Shown in pieces: positions 1 through 11,811 of a DNA stretch of 64,000 nt. Position numbers and translations under genes: made by a program. Origin of the DNA: Pseudeuparius sepicola (Eukaryota; Arthropoda; Insecta; Coleoptera; Anthribidae); the NCBI GenBank assembly GCA_963920635.1, contig OY987303.1, forward strand, positions 52,265,223 through 52,329,222. The letters are read 5' to 3'. Under the pieces are notes generated by a model that worked only from the letters and a program-made list of their open reading frames with translations, did no database searches and was not told the DNA's origin. The stretch's first letter is position 1. Each line of letters begins with the position of its first letter.

Positions 1-518
1 AAAAATGTTTCTAAGTATAATAGAGATTTGGTCATACGTTTGATGATTTTGTTGAAACTGGACGCCGGTCTTATATAAAAATACGAATACTATCCACTGG
101 CCACAAAACGGTTCATAATCTCGACCGACTCTTTAAATGTTTCCCCAATAAATCCCGGGAGAATATCACGGCAGAGGAGGCACTTTCGAGGGCTTCATAA
201 AAGTGGGGAGATCCTCTAGAAAAATAATTACGCTCGTTTATATTAATTTAGAATCATAAAGGCGGGCCGCGATCGCCCAACGGCGGCCATATTTTAGCGG
301 CCAACCTGCTACATTAAAATCGCTATTTAAAGTCTTCCATAGCCCATCAGTCTTGCTCAAGGATGGTGGGCTTTTTTGCGGCCGAGGAAAAGTTTTCTTG
401 CCGGAGGTGTATTCATCACTGGCGTTGAGATTTCATCGAGTTTATTTTCGGCTGTGGCAATGGACGAATATGTCTTTCTTTTGCGGCAGTTCGTCGAGTG
501 TACTACGCCCTACACCTA
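1..518. other. Unassigned left flank
   Basis: I see no coding exon, RNA gene or element end here. Base composition rises locally near 265-300, where there is a run rich in CG dinucleotides. Short open frames around 350-610 run across the left boundary of the hAT element and have no recognisable protein content. Confidence 0.5.
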
Positions 519-526
519 CCTGCCGC

Positions 527-1287
527 CAGGGGCGTGCAGTCAATGGAAGCAAGGGAAGCAGTGCTTCCCCTAAACCAAAACGATGTAAAATGATAAAATG
601 TAATTTTTGAATTTTTAAACAGGAAGCAATTAGTTTAGTTACCTAGGTATATCAAAAACGCTAAAAAATATCTTATATATCATAAATATATCAAATCTAC
701 AATATGTTATGCCTATAGCAAATGCGGCGTTGACTCCGACTGCGCCCATCCATCCTACCGAGCGACAGTACAGTACAATGTAAGCTATGCCGGCCGCTAG
801 CTTTTCTGTAGCGTTCGATAGTCGAGAGGTTATTGAACTTTCCACCTCCACCGCACTGCGTCGGTGCGTCGCGCGCGTCGTATCTCGGGCGATATGGAAG
901 ACAATAATACGGACGTGGACATGCAAATACCGTCAACTTCGGCTGTTGGGAATGACGTTGAAAATGTTAAAGTTGGACAATTATTAAGTAAGAAGAGTGT
1001 GTGTGAATGTGTAGTGTTTGCCTTAATAATAAAGGGATTTTCAACATTAAACTTTGCGGAAAAGCTTCAATTAATTACAAACGGAAGAGCAAAACCCCCT
1101 ATAAAAAATTTAACCACAAAAATGAATGAATGGCTTTCACAGATATCGCACGTGTTAGAACATCGACGTTTTTATGATGACGTCATTGACGGATTCGCAA
1201 AAAGTGATCGTAGAATCGAATTACATTACAAATAGGTAAGTTTTTAAACATTGCTTCCCTTACTTAAAATGTCACCGCACGCCCCTG
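527..1287 (+). mobile_element. hAT element, internally deleted, intact ends
   Basis: Both ends carry an inverted CAGGGGCGTGC. The element is flanked by a perfect 8-bp direct repeat, CCTGCCGC, at 519-526 and 1288-1295. An 8-bp duplication with CAG...CTG ends is the signature of the hAT superfamily. At 761 bp it is far shorter than an autonomous hAT and keeps only an N-terminal coding piece (894-1235), so it must move in trans if it moves at all. The intact target duplication and TIRs suggest a fairly recent insertion. The terminal sequence differs from the other hAT family in this window (46.5, 58.8 and 63.6 kb). Confidence 0.88.
894..1235 (+). pseudogene. N-terminal remnant of a hAT-type (ZMYM/TTF-like) transposase
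   Basis: An open frame of 113 codons begins at the ATG at 894 (Met-Glu-Asp-Asn...) inside the hAT element. It has an acidic, low-complexity N-terminus, then a segment reading GRAKPPIKNLTTKMNEWLSQ (about residues 63-82), which I recognise as typical of the N-terminal part of arthropod hAT transposases just before their TTF/BED-like zinc finger. The zinc finger, the RNase H-like catalytic core and the C-terminal dimerisation region are all missing; the last 25 or so residues do not continue the expected sequence, marking a deletion junction. A GTAAGT follows the stop. Not expected to make a functional transposase. Family assignment is from memory of the sequence style and needs a search. Confidence 0.5.
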
Positions 1288-1394
1288 CCTGCCGCGACCC
1301 GAAATCCCAGCACACCGGATGAGCTAATACACCAATTTTTTTTAGTTGTTGGGGTGAGAAAAATCCACGGTATTTTCCCGAAAAAAAATATATT

Positions 1395-1636
1395 AGCGGA
1401 TTGTGACAGCATTGAAAGGCGTATTGCGCAGAGAGGTTGGAGTAAAGTGGAAACATTGAAAATCGAACTTCATAGAAACAGCTATATAAAACTGTAAATT
1501 TCTACATTATTTTTATGTGAAAATTCACCTATCAACTTTATTTTCGGATTTAGCAAAATAAACGTGCAATGTGGGTAGGTACATGAAAACCTAAGTAGGG
1601 AAACGCTTGGTGAATTCCATCATCTATACAAAAATT
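1395..1636 (+). repeat. Dispersed repeat, partner of 10217-10450
   Basis: About 240 bp starting AGCGGATTGTGACAGC is repeated in direct orientation at 10217-10450, including the conserved piece ATTGCGCAGAGAGGTTGG and the end GGTGAATTCCATCATCT. At 10.2 kb the same sequence lies inside an element with recognisable ends; here only the internal part remains. Confidence 0.8.
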
Positions 1637-1780
1637 TACGAAAGCATCCCCAGAAATTTTTCCAACCAGGATGTCAATGAATAGTTTCGACTTTTTGTTG
1701 AAACAGAACACAATTTATTGAAACAAGAAACTGCGAGACTGCCTATATTTTTTTTAATGGTGAATGATCATTTTTTTACA

Positions 1781-2548
1781 ACCTTTTATTTAACTTGCCC
1801 TGTTAGTATGTATGTATGTGTGGGTCGAATCTTGCAAGCTCAATTCGAACCACTTCCTGACATCCCATTGAGCTGAAATTTTTCATCCGCCTTTAGTTCC
1901 GGTGACAATACAATATGCAATACTCAATATTGTAATACTTTCAAAATGACCGCAGCTCCAAGTTGGAGGATGATGTATTTTTTGACAACCCCCTTAATAT
2001 GGGTATCAATAGAAAGGACTTGAAGAGTAGAAAACGATAAAGTTAGTGACATCACGCTAAATTCAATATGGCCGCCGCTCCAAGTTGACGGATTACCGAT
2101 TTGATACCCAACATGGGTATCAAATGAAAGGGCTCGACGGGTAGAAAACAATAAGGTGAATGACTTCATACGAAATCCAAGATGGCGGCCTCCCCAAGAT
2201 GGCGGACTAAATTTCTTCACTACCCTCCTGACATTGGAATAAAATAGGTACTAAAAAGCCCAAATTAAAATTAAAAATAAAAAAACCTTTTTAAAAACAA
2301 GCTTTTATTTAAGCCATGTACTAAAACGAATAAAATAAGTTTATGGGTTTTCTTTAAGATAATTCAATTCCAAATTCCGACAAGTTTTTGCAAATTGAAA
2401 AGCTTGTCGCGCGAATATTGTAAAGAAAAAAATGGATATTTTGGCAAATACGTACTTGCTTATCAACCTATTACTGTCCAATAAAATTAACTGGTACCTA
2501 CTTTCATCAACATTTCGCGCGACAAGCTTTTCAATTTGCAAAAACTTC
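1781..2548. repeat. Foldback/minisatellite element, copy 1 (reverse orientation)
   Basis: From left to right: a TTTTATTTAACTTG end, a (GTAT)n microsatellite near 1807, a minisatellite with units repeating every 122 bp or slightly less (aligned at about 1955, 2077 and 2190, each with an AAGATGGCGG-like core), an AAGCTTTTATTTAA motif near 2300, and an inverted repeat around GAAAAGCTTGTCGCGCGAA (2396-2415 against 2515-2535). Copy 2 at 17788-18690 has the same modules in the opposite order and the same period. Non-coding. Confidence 0.65.
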
Positions 2549-2549
2549 T

Positions 2550-2962
2550 GTTCTGTATCTTGAAAAGTAAAACCTTGAATGGGTAAGCTTATTGGGAAAA
2601 GTTACTGTATTTAAAGTAAGAAACACATTTTTTCTACTTCGAGTCTTACTTATGGATGGAATTTTTAAGTTAATTTTTCCGAAATACCCCCAAATAATAC
2701 GAACAAATCAAATTTGCTACATAACAAATTGAATACATTTTATTGCTACAGAAAGTAATTCATTTTTTTCTATTTTATTTTTATTCTATGATATTAGCAG
2801 GTTTTATGCTAACCCATGCCGTGATAACGTGCACCAAATATTACTTAAATATTATTCAATAGAGTCCACATATTTTTTCAACATTAACATCCTGTAACTG
2901 TAATAAAATGCGGTTATTTTTTGGTTTTCTATTACCTGTTGAAGTGTCCCAGAATAAAAGTG
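2550..2962. repeat. Truncated copy of the 39.0-40.2 kb foldback family
   Basis: The sequence beginning CTGTATCTTGAAAAGTAAAA matches the right half of the element at 39023-40202, including GGTTTTATGCTAA and the end near CTATTACCTGTTGAAGT. It lacks the left arm and the CACCCTG terminus, so it is a dead fragment. Confidence 0.7.
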
Positions 2963-4504
2963 AGTCAAACGTATATTTAAAAATGGCAAAACTAAATATT
3001 TTAAAGGCGTTCTTTGGCATACTTATTACTTATGTAAAATTAAAAAAGAAATAACTTTTTCTACTAAATCTGTTCGAAATTTTAACAAATATACGCCAAT
3101 TCTAAGAAATTTTTTAATACCATTTTTGACAGATGGCAAAAGTCACGTGGCCATGTTTGTGTGGGTCATTTTTCATATCTTTTAAGTGAAATTTCAAAAT
3201 AAATCAATATTAAAAGGGTTTTCGTTAAAGACACGGTGTACTTACAGCCAACTTCAGAGAACCAAGGATAGATGGAGTAAGAACAAAAAGTAAACAGAGC
3301 CAACATATTTTTAAGTGATGCCACGTACTCCATTGTTTACAGCATTTCATTTCAAAAGAGAAGGGTTTAATAATGGAATTAAATGAAGGCACACCTCCCA
3401 TAACGCTAAATTAAGAAATGTAGTTATTAATTTCTTGTATGTAACAATTTTAAACTAAAACTAAATTGCGCTGTAATTAGAGTAGATAATTATTATTTTA
3501 ATAAAATCATCAACAGGTACCTCAAACCGTCCAACATGGCAACGGCTATTTATTTTATATAATTATATATTTATATATTTTGATGCTGTTGCTCCCTCTA
3601 TCCTTGGTTATTTCTCTGAGCGGCCAACAGTCTTTGGCCGGTGCAAAAAATTTTAAGTTGAGACCTTGGAGCACGCCTGCGAAGTTTTTTTTACGAAATA
3701 TAAATTGTGTAAAACTTTTGAGAACCGCTCTGAATCGTCTGAATCGTATAGCGCAAGTTTATTTACCACAATAGGCGTGCTTCAGGGACCCATTTCAACC
3801 CTCAGTTAAATTTTTTGTATAAAAAAGTAATGAAAAATTTGATATACCGCATGATCAGCCAGGTATGTCGCCCACAAACTCGTCATATTTAACGTATGTA
3901 ACAAAATATAATGAGTCTAATAAGAAACGACTCCATTTGGCGACGGCATATTCACGAGACGAGAACAAGACTTGTCCAAAGCGCACAAGACAATTACAAG
4001 CGGTTATTTTCTCCGCGAACGTAAATAGAGGAAGCGCCCTTTATCGCTAATTCGGAAGTTCCCTTATCCAAATAAAGTTGTATATTTTTCCGGAAGTTCG
4101 CCGCCGCGCCGCCGTGTCCTGTTCCCGGATTATTTGGAGTTGCGGGGTTGGGTGGCGGAACTCCGCGAGGAGCGTTGGGGCGGGGAAAAGTTAATTTGCA
4201 AAATAATCATTTACATTAATTAATTAAGATCCGGAAGCGCTTGCGGTCCCAGGGAAAGACACTAATAATCGTTCCGAGCAAACGGAGGCGCGTAAATAAC
4301 GACGGGTTTGAATTAAGCAAACCCAGAGGAGTTGATACACTTTACCCTCGCCAAAGAAGCCGACGCGGAAGTTGTAAGCAAGGCAAATAGAAGGGAAAGT
4401 TCGCCAGAGCGACCAAAAATGTCGTATCTGCCCTTTAAAGTATAACGTTTTCAGTTGCACTAGCATGACCGAAATGATTTAAACATCAACTTGAAAACGT
4501 GTTT
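2963..4504. other. No gene recognised
   Basis: AT-rich DNA with a GC-richer patch at about 4095-4190. The motif TTTTTGACAGATGGCAAAAG near 3124 has a diverged counterpart near 9035, so part of this is old repeat. Open frames of about 60 codons (for example near 3580 and 3865) show no family features. Confidence 0.45.
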
Positions 4505-4508
4505 TTAA

Positions 4509-4847
4509 GAGGGGGTTGCCGACAGCAAAAGTGACGTTAGATTTCGTTTTTTTTTAAGTTCTATAGCATAAAATCTAATAACATTTTACCTGGCAAAAAT
4601 TTAGTACAAATATCTCTGTCTTCATTTTAATCATAAGATCTTAAAAGCATGTGCACTGGAATTATTATTTTCCCCAAAGTTTTCATAACCTATAAAACAA
4701 AACACTGCTTGTAAGATCTTATGATTAAAAAGAAGACAGAGATGTTTGTACTAAATTTTTGCCAGGTAAAATGTTATTAGATTATATGCTATACAACTTA
4801 AAAAAAATACGAAATCTAACGTCACTTTCGCTGTCGGCAACCCCCTC
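4509..4847. mobile_element. Foldback MITE flanked by TTAA
   Basis: Inverted arms start GAGGGGGTTGCCGACAGC on the left and mirror it on the right, continuing almost to the centre (arms about 140 bp). TTAA lies immediately outside both ends (4505-4508 and 4848-4851). TTAA duplication is the hallmark of piggyBac, although a TA target with TIRs one base longer cannot be excluded because TTAA is palindromic. No coding capacity. Confidence 0.7.
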
Positions 4848-4899
4848 TTAAGAAGATACTTTTTATAAACATAGAGGCTCGCTTGGTAAATTACAACTA

Positions 4900-5010
4900 T
4901 TGATTTTGAAGCACATAGTAAACCAGCGAATTGATAATTACTATGGAAGTCGCACAGGTGTGATTTTCATTGTTGTTTGGGGCAGCCAACTCTAGAGAGA
5001 GATAGGTTTC
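4900..5010 (-). repeat. Dispersed repeat, partner of 22390-22500
   Basis: The reverse complement shares CTCTAGAGTTGG, TGCGACTTCCAT and a TTATCAATTCG-like motif with about 22397-22490 on the plus strand; a third, weaker copy lies at 18780-18850 (CCATGCTACTTATCGATT). Non-coding; nature unknown. Confidence 0.5.
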
Positions 5011-5033
5011 AAATGGCAATAAGTAAGACAAGG

Positions 5034-5081
5034 ACGCGTAGCGTTGACTGATATATTATTACGTCAGTCAACGCGCGTAGG
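5034..5081. repeat. Small hairpin
   Basis: GCGTTGACTGA and TCAGTCAACGC form an 11-bp stem with a 12-nt loop, extended by CGCG/CGCG with a small bulge. No family partner seen. Confidence 0.6.
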
Positions 5082-6549
5082 TAATGAACGTGTCAGCTGA
5101 TTCAGGCAAAGGATGTATACAGGATGTTGCATATTAATGAGCGAATTTAATGGGCATGTTCCGTAATTCTCTTTATTGTATATGATCTGTATTCCGTAAT
5201 TCGGCACTTGTTTGTAGGAATGAGAATTTTTTCCTAGTTCAATTCGATATTTTCAACAGCATTTTGAATATAACCACATTTACGAGTATGTAAAAATTGC
5301 ACATAAAAAATAGTGAATTAATTAAAAAAAATTACCTACATGAAAATTTTATATACCTGAAAGTAAATGGAGACAATTAAAATAAAAATTCCAAAATAAA
5401 AGTTTATTTTAAAATAAAGGCGGCAAAATATCTAGGATATGGTGTACATTTTCAACTTTATAATTACTTATCTTAACTGATTTACTTATTAATTTTAAAA
5501 TTCAATTTAATAAGAAACATATCTAAGACAGGTATAGATTTTACATATTTTTTTATAATTTTTAATTTAGGCATCTAGCAAAAAGAATTACAAAAAAGTA
5601 CCTTATTAAAGGGACCAGAACCTTGATTTCCCTCTTTGACTACGAAGAGCTAGGTTAATTAGAACAATATTTTGTCAGTTTTCCCTTGATAGAGTTTCTA
5701 TCATAAGATGACTTGGAAAATAAAAAACTGTAGTAATTGCATATTTTTCAGGTTTGTGCTGCCCAAAATTCTCTATGAAATCGCTCTCAATAAAATGTTG
5801 ACTACAAATGGAAGTAAATACTTATAGGCAGTACAAATTTTTTCCTTTTTATTGCTGCAATCCACTTGTCTCTAATATCACCTTATCTCTTGGAAAACTG
5901 CAAATAAGTTATTAGCAAAGAGTTTTAAGACTTACGAATGAAAAGAAACCCCCCTATTATTATTCTTTCCGCCCCGTTTGGTACATCCAAATACACAACA
6001 GGAGTTTACCATCTTTTTTGTAATCTACAACTACAACAGAGAGAATATAGCCACATAACTAAATTAAATTTTCTCTCTGATAAAAATATTAAATCAAACA
6101 CCAACTAAGAAAACTCAACGCCGTTTTATATAAAACTACCACCACGACACGAACTCAAATCAAATGTAAGTATAATAATTATCGGGACAGAAGGAAAATG
6201 TTTGACAACGGAACTCGTTTGAAGCACAAGACAGAAAAAATAGAAGTTAGGACAAACAGTTTGATGTTTTACCTATTTTGTGTTATGTGGTTTTTGCCGG
6301 AATCAGCTGATTTATTTACTATTGCACTTACTCAACTTTGGCTGCCAGTTTCTCTCTCTACATTCCTTCCATCTTCTTGTCAATTCTAAACCCAGATTTT
6401 TTTTATTTTATATAACAAAAAATATAGGTTGTGATATCCGAAGAGGTTTGAGCAGTGCCGCTATATTTAAAAGGTACCCCCCACCATTTTTTACTTTTTC
6501 TATTATATTTCAATTTTTCAAGAAGAGAGACATCAAAGTGTAGAGTGTA
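5082..6549. other. No gene recognised
   Basis: Very AT-rich. The open frames near 6198-6543 have a hydrophobic, low-complexity composition and no start context or family features. The text near 6330 (GGCTGCCAGTTTCTCTC) resembles the dispersed repeat at 18785. Confidence 0.45.
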
Positions 6550-6551
6550 TA

Positions 6552-7243
6552 CAGGGTGTTAGTAAATAAGTGCGACAAACTTTAAGGGGTGATTCTACAT
6601 GAAAAAATAATGACAGTTTGCTATATAAGCGTAGGTCCGCAAATGCTTCGTTTCCGATATACAGGGAGTCAAAGTTTAAAAAAAAATGATAATTTATTTA
6701 TTGCGCTGAAACGGATTAAGATATTCAAATTAAATTTGGTGGGTTTTAAGAGGACTAGAAAGCGCATTTTTTTGACACCCGATTAAAATTTTTATGTTAA
6801 TCAGTGGCGTGTATAGGGGTAATGGCCTCGATATTTTTAAGAAAATAAATGATACGCCACTGAGATAATTTAAAATAAAAATTATTTTTAAAATCCTCGT
6901 TTAATTAGTGACAAAAAAGCTCTCTTACCTTTTTTTCACAGGGGCTGCCATTTTTATGCAAAAAAATAAAACAACATAACGCGTATTTTTAATTTATATT
7001 ACAACAATATCAAAAACCTATCCTATACAGCAACAATAAATCAAAACAACAAATGAAAATAAAAATATCTCGAATAAAACATTTTTAGTTAGGTGCGCAT
7101 AGCTATAACAATAAATAAATTATCATTTTTTTTTTAAAACTCTGAAACGAAGCATTTGCGGACCTACGTTTATATAGCAAACTGTCATTTTTTTATGTAG
7201 AATCACCCCTTAAAGTTTGTCCCATTTATTTACCAACACCCTG
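6552..7243. mobile_element. TA-flanked foldback MITE, CAGGGTG ends (mariner-like type)
   Basis: Begins CAGGGTGTTAGTAAATAAGT and ends with its inverted counterpart at 7243, with TA on both sides (6550-6551, 7244-7245). Arms of about 130 bp are clearly complementary (for example GCATTTGCGGACCTAC). Ends and TA target match those of the coding mariner-like element at 38575-41525, but the arm sequences are a different family. No transposase. The loop contains a small CAGTGGCG...CGCCACTG pair at 6804-6861. Confidence 0.75.
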
Positions 7244-7567
7244 TATACTCCTTATATTCTACTGCTTTCTCGGTGGACTCACTGTGTATTTCGTATTACG
7301 TACAACGCTAATTACTGCACAATTGGTACCACCAGGCATAGCTTTTTCTTTGCAATCCTGTTAATATAACAAAGAGAAAATCGAATAACAACAGATAAAA
7401 ATGCCGCACGCCACTGACTCCACTACTAAAAATGCCTAGGGATTTATTAAATCACGAATTTCATGCCACAATACTACCAACTCAACTGGCCCAGTTCGTC
7501 CCCTTGTTGCTCCCACCCCCCTTCCCTGTTCTGTCAAGGAATGCCCAAACCTCCTCTTCATTACATA

Positions 7568-8445
7568 CAGTGTGTTCATTTAAGTGTGCAACATAATATG
7601 GGACTTTTTTTTTTATTAATTGCACAACGAAAATACAAATATTTCCGAAAGTTGGTGCATGTTCGATAATCATATTAGGCACACCTAGAATGGTTGCAAG
7701 TCAAACAGCATACAGGGTAGAAAAAAATATATAAAAATTGTACAAAAGTAAAGTACCCTTATTTCAGAAAATTCAGCAAAATGTTATTAAGAAAAGTTGT
7801 TTAGAATTAAATGTTATGCCCAAATAGCAAAACATATCCTTCTAAGAAGAAAAAAATATTTTTTTGAAAAACATTAATAAATTGCTAAAAAAAACTGTTT
7901 TAATATTCACCCTAAACAGTTTCATAAATCAATCAAAATTAAATCAATTTCGCATAACTTTGTTCAAATTCAAGCATATTTGTAAAGTTAAATTAGATTT
8001 TTAATTTTTTAGGGAATCACAAACTTCATGTTTGTTGCAACGATATTAAACAAAACTTTAAAATTTCGCAAAAATTATAATAATGTGTATATTAAAAAAC
8101 ACTCATTTAAGGTGCAAAATATTTTATTTTAAATGTTTATTAAGAAACTGGAAGTTAATTGACGAAAATTTTTTTTTCTTAGGAAGCTATATTTTGGTAT
8201 TTAGGCATAGCTTTTAATTCTAAACAACTTTTCTTAACCTTTTGCTGCATTTTTTTGAAATAACCATTGTGCAATATTTATATTTTTTGACCTACCCTGT
8301 ATGCTGTTTAACTTGCAACCATTCTAAGTGTGCCTAATATCATTATTGAACATGCATGAACTTTCGGCAATGTCTGTATTTTGGTTGTGCAATAATTAAT
8401 AAAAAAAAAAAGTTTTATATGTTGCACACTTAAATGACTACACTG
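7568..8445. mobile_element. TA-flanked foldback element, CAGTGTG ends
   Basis: Starts CAGTGTGTTCATTTAAGTG and ends with the inverse (CACTTAAATGACTACACTG), TA on both sides. Arms of roughly 400 bp mirror each other, with about 80-90% matching by eye: AACTTTCGG, TATTAGGCACACTTAGAATG, TACAGGGTAG and so on. Non-coding; probably a non-autonomous relative of the mariner-like group. Confidence 0.7.
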
Positions 8446-10137
8446 TATAACCTTGGTGATAACGAAATTAAGGTCTTTATTCATCCAACACGAGTTTTTG
8501 TTAAAATATTACATTGATTTTCTTGACAGTGACACTATTGATACTCTATGATAAAAACAATTGCTTCAATTCTCTCCACGGCTTACTCATCAACATCAAT
8601 ATCGATAAATGTGAAATTAAACTTAAAGGTAACAATAATAATCTGTTCCATAAAAGTCAAAAATTTTGCTTATATAAGTAAATAGTTTGATGGTATTTTA
8701 GTTTATTATTATTATATACATATATCAACTTTGCAGCTAACATAACAGAATTTTAAAGCGTTAATATCATTTTCTTTTGAAAAATACCTATTCTTATAGG
8801 TAATTAGTATTAAAAAGTTAATATAATGAAAGCTAGTGATATAAAATAGTTTCGAAGTTACAAGTGTTTAATTTCATAAAAATATTAAAAATTGGCGCAA
8901 AACTAAATCTTCTGTTACAGCGTTCAAATTTGGCACACTTAGGTAAAATTGAAAAGGAAACAACTCTTTCAAGTAAAACTTTTTGATATTTTAACAAATA
9001 AACCCATTTTTGACGATATATTGTTTAAATGTCATTTTTGACAGATAACGAAAGTTGATAATTTTTCAACTTTTTTCAAGCAAAAGGTAACCCCAAAATT
9101 GAATTTGAAAATAAAAAATTATGGTGCGAACTTCTTGGAGGGCACTGTAGGTATACTTTACTTAATATTAACCCTTTTGTTGGTATATAAATATAGACAT
9201 TATAATTCTAAGATGTTGTTTTGTCAATTCTATAATATTATTTATAGCGGGAAATCTAAGTTTTATTCTAACACGTGGGCACCTGTCAGATTTATTAAAA
9301 TTTTATCAAAATGAAAATGATGGCACATTAATCTTTACATACGAACTGTGATTCCATACATACGAGTATGTTATTAGACGGCTTGATTTCACACTCCCCT
9401 TTTTTGTCGAATAGAAAATGCCTATGTCCGCCGAAAAGCCGTACCTTTTCTCTTACGGCTAATCTACCCCGATTTATCAGAGGAAAAAACCGAACCGAAA
9501 GATTTTTATTCTCGGGTCTATAGGCAATAAAGTAAACGATAATGAACAGGGACACACTTACTGCGGTGCCGAGGCTCTGGCTCCCCCATCTGTTCCCCAT
9601 TTAGTCTATGTTTTCCCCCGGTTTTTTCCCTCGGAAAACCTATAAGGTATCAGCGTGGATCCCTCTCGGCCATAAAGAAAATTAACCGCCACGTTATTGA
9701 GTCTAATTCAGTCGGTTAAAGAATTGTTTTTGATTCCCCGAATTGTTTCCGTGGATTTTGATAAAGAAATATCGCGCAAGCCCAAGAGCGCGTTAAATAT
9801 TAAATGGGCGGGGGGCGGGGGGGGCGCGCGAAGGAAAAATGCCTTCGGTAAGGGTTGCGGGGGATATAAAAAATTTACGCCCGCGTTCTACTATGCCGCC
9901 ATAAATACGAATTATCCTGTTCTCGACTGTACTACAGATTAGGTTGCAAAAGCATACGGTTTTTTTTCTACAGAAGGGCGAAATTAAAATGGTGGATCCT
10001 CAGACCAAAAATACTATAAACGAAACTAGAACTAGCATAAATACCCTGATGAAATGCTGATCTTAACCTGATTACTGCAGAAATTTTACTCTCAAATACA
10101 AGGTGATTCATAACACAAAAATTATTTCAAGGTATTC
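8446..10137. other. No gene recognised
   Basis: AT-rich to about 9300, then a GC-richer stretch (9400-9930) with a G-rich run at about 9808-9835. Open frames at 9328-9600 (minus) and 9697-9942 (plus) sit in the GC-rich part but show no recognisable domain. Diverged resemblance of 8935-9060 to 3040-3150 suggests an old repeat. Confidence 0.4.
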
Positions 10138-10720
10138 TTAGTGCACGGCCACACATAAGGCGGACGGCGGACCGGAGAGCAAAGCGGAGAGTAGTGCGGG
10201 TAGTGTCCTCACAGTCAGCGGATTGTGACAGCTTTGAAGGGCTATTGCGCAGAGAGGTTGGAAGTAAAGTGGAAACATTGAAAAGTCGAACTTCATAGAA
10301 AAAGCTATAAAAATGTCGATCTCTACATTATTTTTATGTGAAAATTCACAACTCAAATTTCGGCTTTTGCAAAATAAACGTGCAGTGTAGGTACATGAAA
10401 TAAACCTAAGCAGGGAAACACTTGGTGAATTCCATCATCTGTACAAAAATAATTTTGGAAATCTCGACCCAAAGTTCGGCTGTGGTAATGTGCATGAGTT
10501 ATGTCCCATAGGGGTTTGCGACTAAAAACCTCACTAATTAGCATTTCTCGAGCCATATTGTTTATTATTAAGTAGGAATATAAGAATACAACGCTCTATT
10601 TTCGGGGGTTAATACGCGTTAATACGCCGGAAAATGTCAAACTGACTTGAACGCTCCGCTACCCGCTTTACTCTCCGCTCTCATTTCCGCGGTATGTGTG
10701 AACACTACATATTCCTATAG
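10138..10720. mobile_element. TIR element with Harbinger-like ends
   Basis: The left end reads GTGCACGGCCACACATAAGG, followed by GGAGAGCAAAGCGGAGAGTA; the inverse (CTCTCCGCTCTC...TATGTGTG) lies at about 10660-10712. A third, inverted copy of the same end is at 12340-12390 (CCGTGTGGACGTGCAC), so the real right boundary may be there, giving a 2.25-kb element. It contains the repeat shared with 1395-1636. I could not find a clean 3-bp target duplication, so the PIF/Harbinger label is tentative. Confidence 0.5.
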
Positions 10721-11360
10721 CAACCTATACCGCCCAAGAGAGACGTCCGATCGGGGGAATAATTTGGCGGCCATTTTTACCCCTAAATGAGGCGGGAAAT
10801 TTGAAATAATTTATACGGGTGGGTTTCATAAATAATGTAATGTCTTGCTTGTCGTTTTGGGTAAATGGAAATTATTTTAGTTCAAAGTACAACATAGGTC
10901 CATTATTTTTGTTGGTTTTAATTTTATAAATTAATGCATTCGGGAAACGAAGCAGTTAAATGGGTTGAGAACTTGTACCACTTAATCAAAACAATATTTT
11001 AATCATCATAAGGAGAAGTAATATAATTATTATTGTACATTACACTTTATACAATAGCAACATTATAAATACTTGCAAAAATATGAAAATAGTTTTAATT
11101 ACCTAACATTTTCATACACTATTACTTGGTATAATTATTTCTTTGAATACTTTTAATAATAATAACCTATTTTCCAGGAACATATCTATACCTGTTTCTG
11201 AATTTTTAGGCAACTAGTTTTGTTCCTTAGAGGTTTTTATTTTTGTTTGTTTAAAAAATACAAGCAAAAGAAAACTTGGTAACTTCAACTTCTACCACTT
11301 TAATCTTTGCTTCAAAAATGAAAGTGAAGTGATTTTTAATTCGCTCTTCTTTGATAAGCT
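10721..11360. other. No gene recognised
   Basis: AT-rich interior between the inner and outer inverted ends at 10.7 and 12.39 kb. No coding exon seen. Confidence 0.4.
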
Positions 11361-11757
11361 TCAATAATTTTGCTGGCGGTGATCTGCGCAGTTAACAGGT
11401 TTACTTGCTGCTGCTGTTTGCATTTCTTCGGTTAATTCTATTTGCTCCAGAAATGCGGCTCTCTTCGTCGTATCGAGAATTACAATGTCTCCATTTTCCT
11501 CATCTCCCAGAGTTATTTTTTGAACTTCTTTTTGAATCTTATAGTCGATGAAACCTAGAGTACTAAGCCACTTTCTAAATTTAGTTTCTTCTCTTGAAAA
11601 CCTAAAAATCAGCAAGGAATCAGAAAATAACGATGAGAAAAAAATATTCTTTGCCAAAAAATTATACTTATCTATTTACTTACCTATGTAATGCAATCTC
11701 ACAATCTGGATGTAAAAGCCTCTTTGCATTTTTGCACCAGGTCATGTTTTGATCTCG
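11361..11757 (-). pseudogene. Two-exon gene remnant of unknown family, minus strand
   Basis: On the minus strand a first exon (about 11757 to 11688) reads TWCKNAKRLLHPDCEIALH and ends at a canonical AG/GTAAGT donor. A 68-bp AT-rich intron ends in TTTTTAG, and the second exon (about 11619 down to the stop at 11361) continues with a basic segment, REETKFRKWLSTLGF, then an acidic stretch and a tail rich in Ala and Gln. The cysteine/histidine spacing and the RKWL motif recall the edge of a THAP-type zinc finger, but the core THAP residues are not all present. It lies between the Harbinger-like ends at 10138 and 12390, so it may be element-borne. No ATG was fixed. Function not assigned. Confidence 0.35.
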
Positions 11758-11811
11758 TAAATATGAGAAGGAAAAGCTATCAACCGTACAAAAGAAAAAA
11801 TCGCGATTTAA

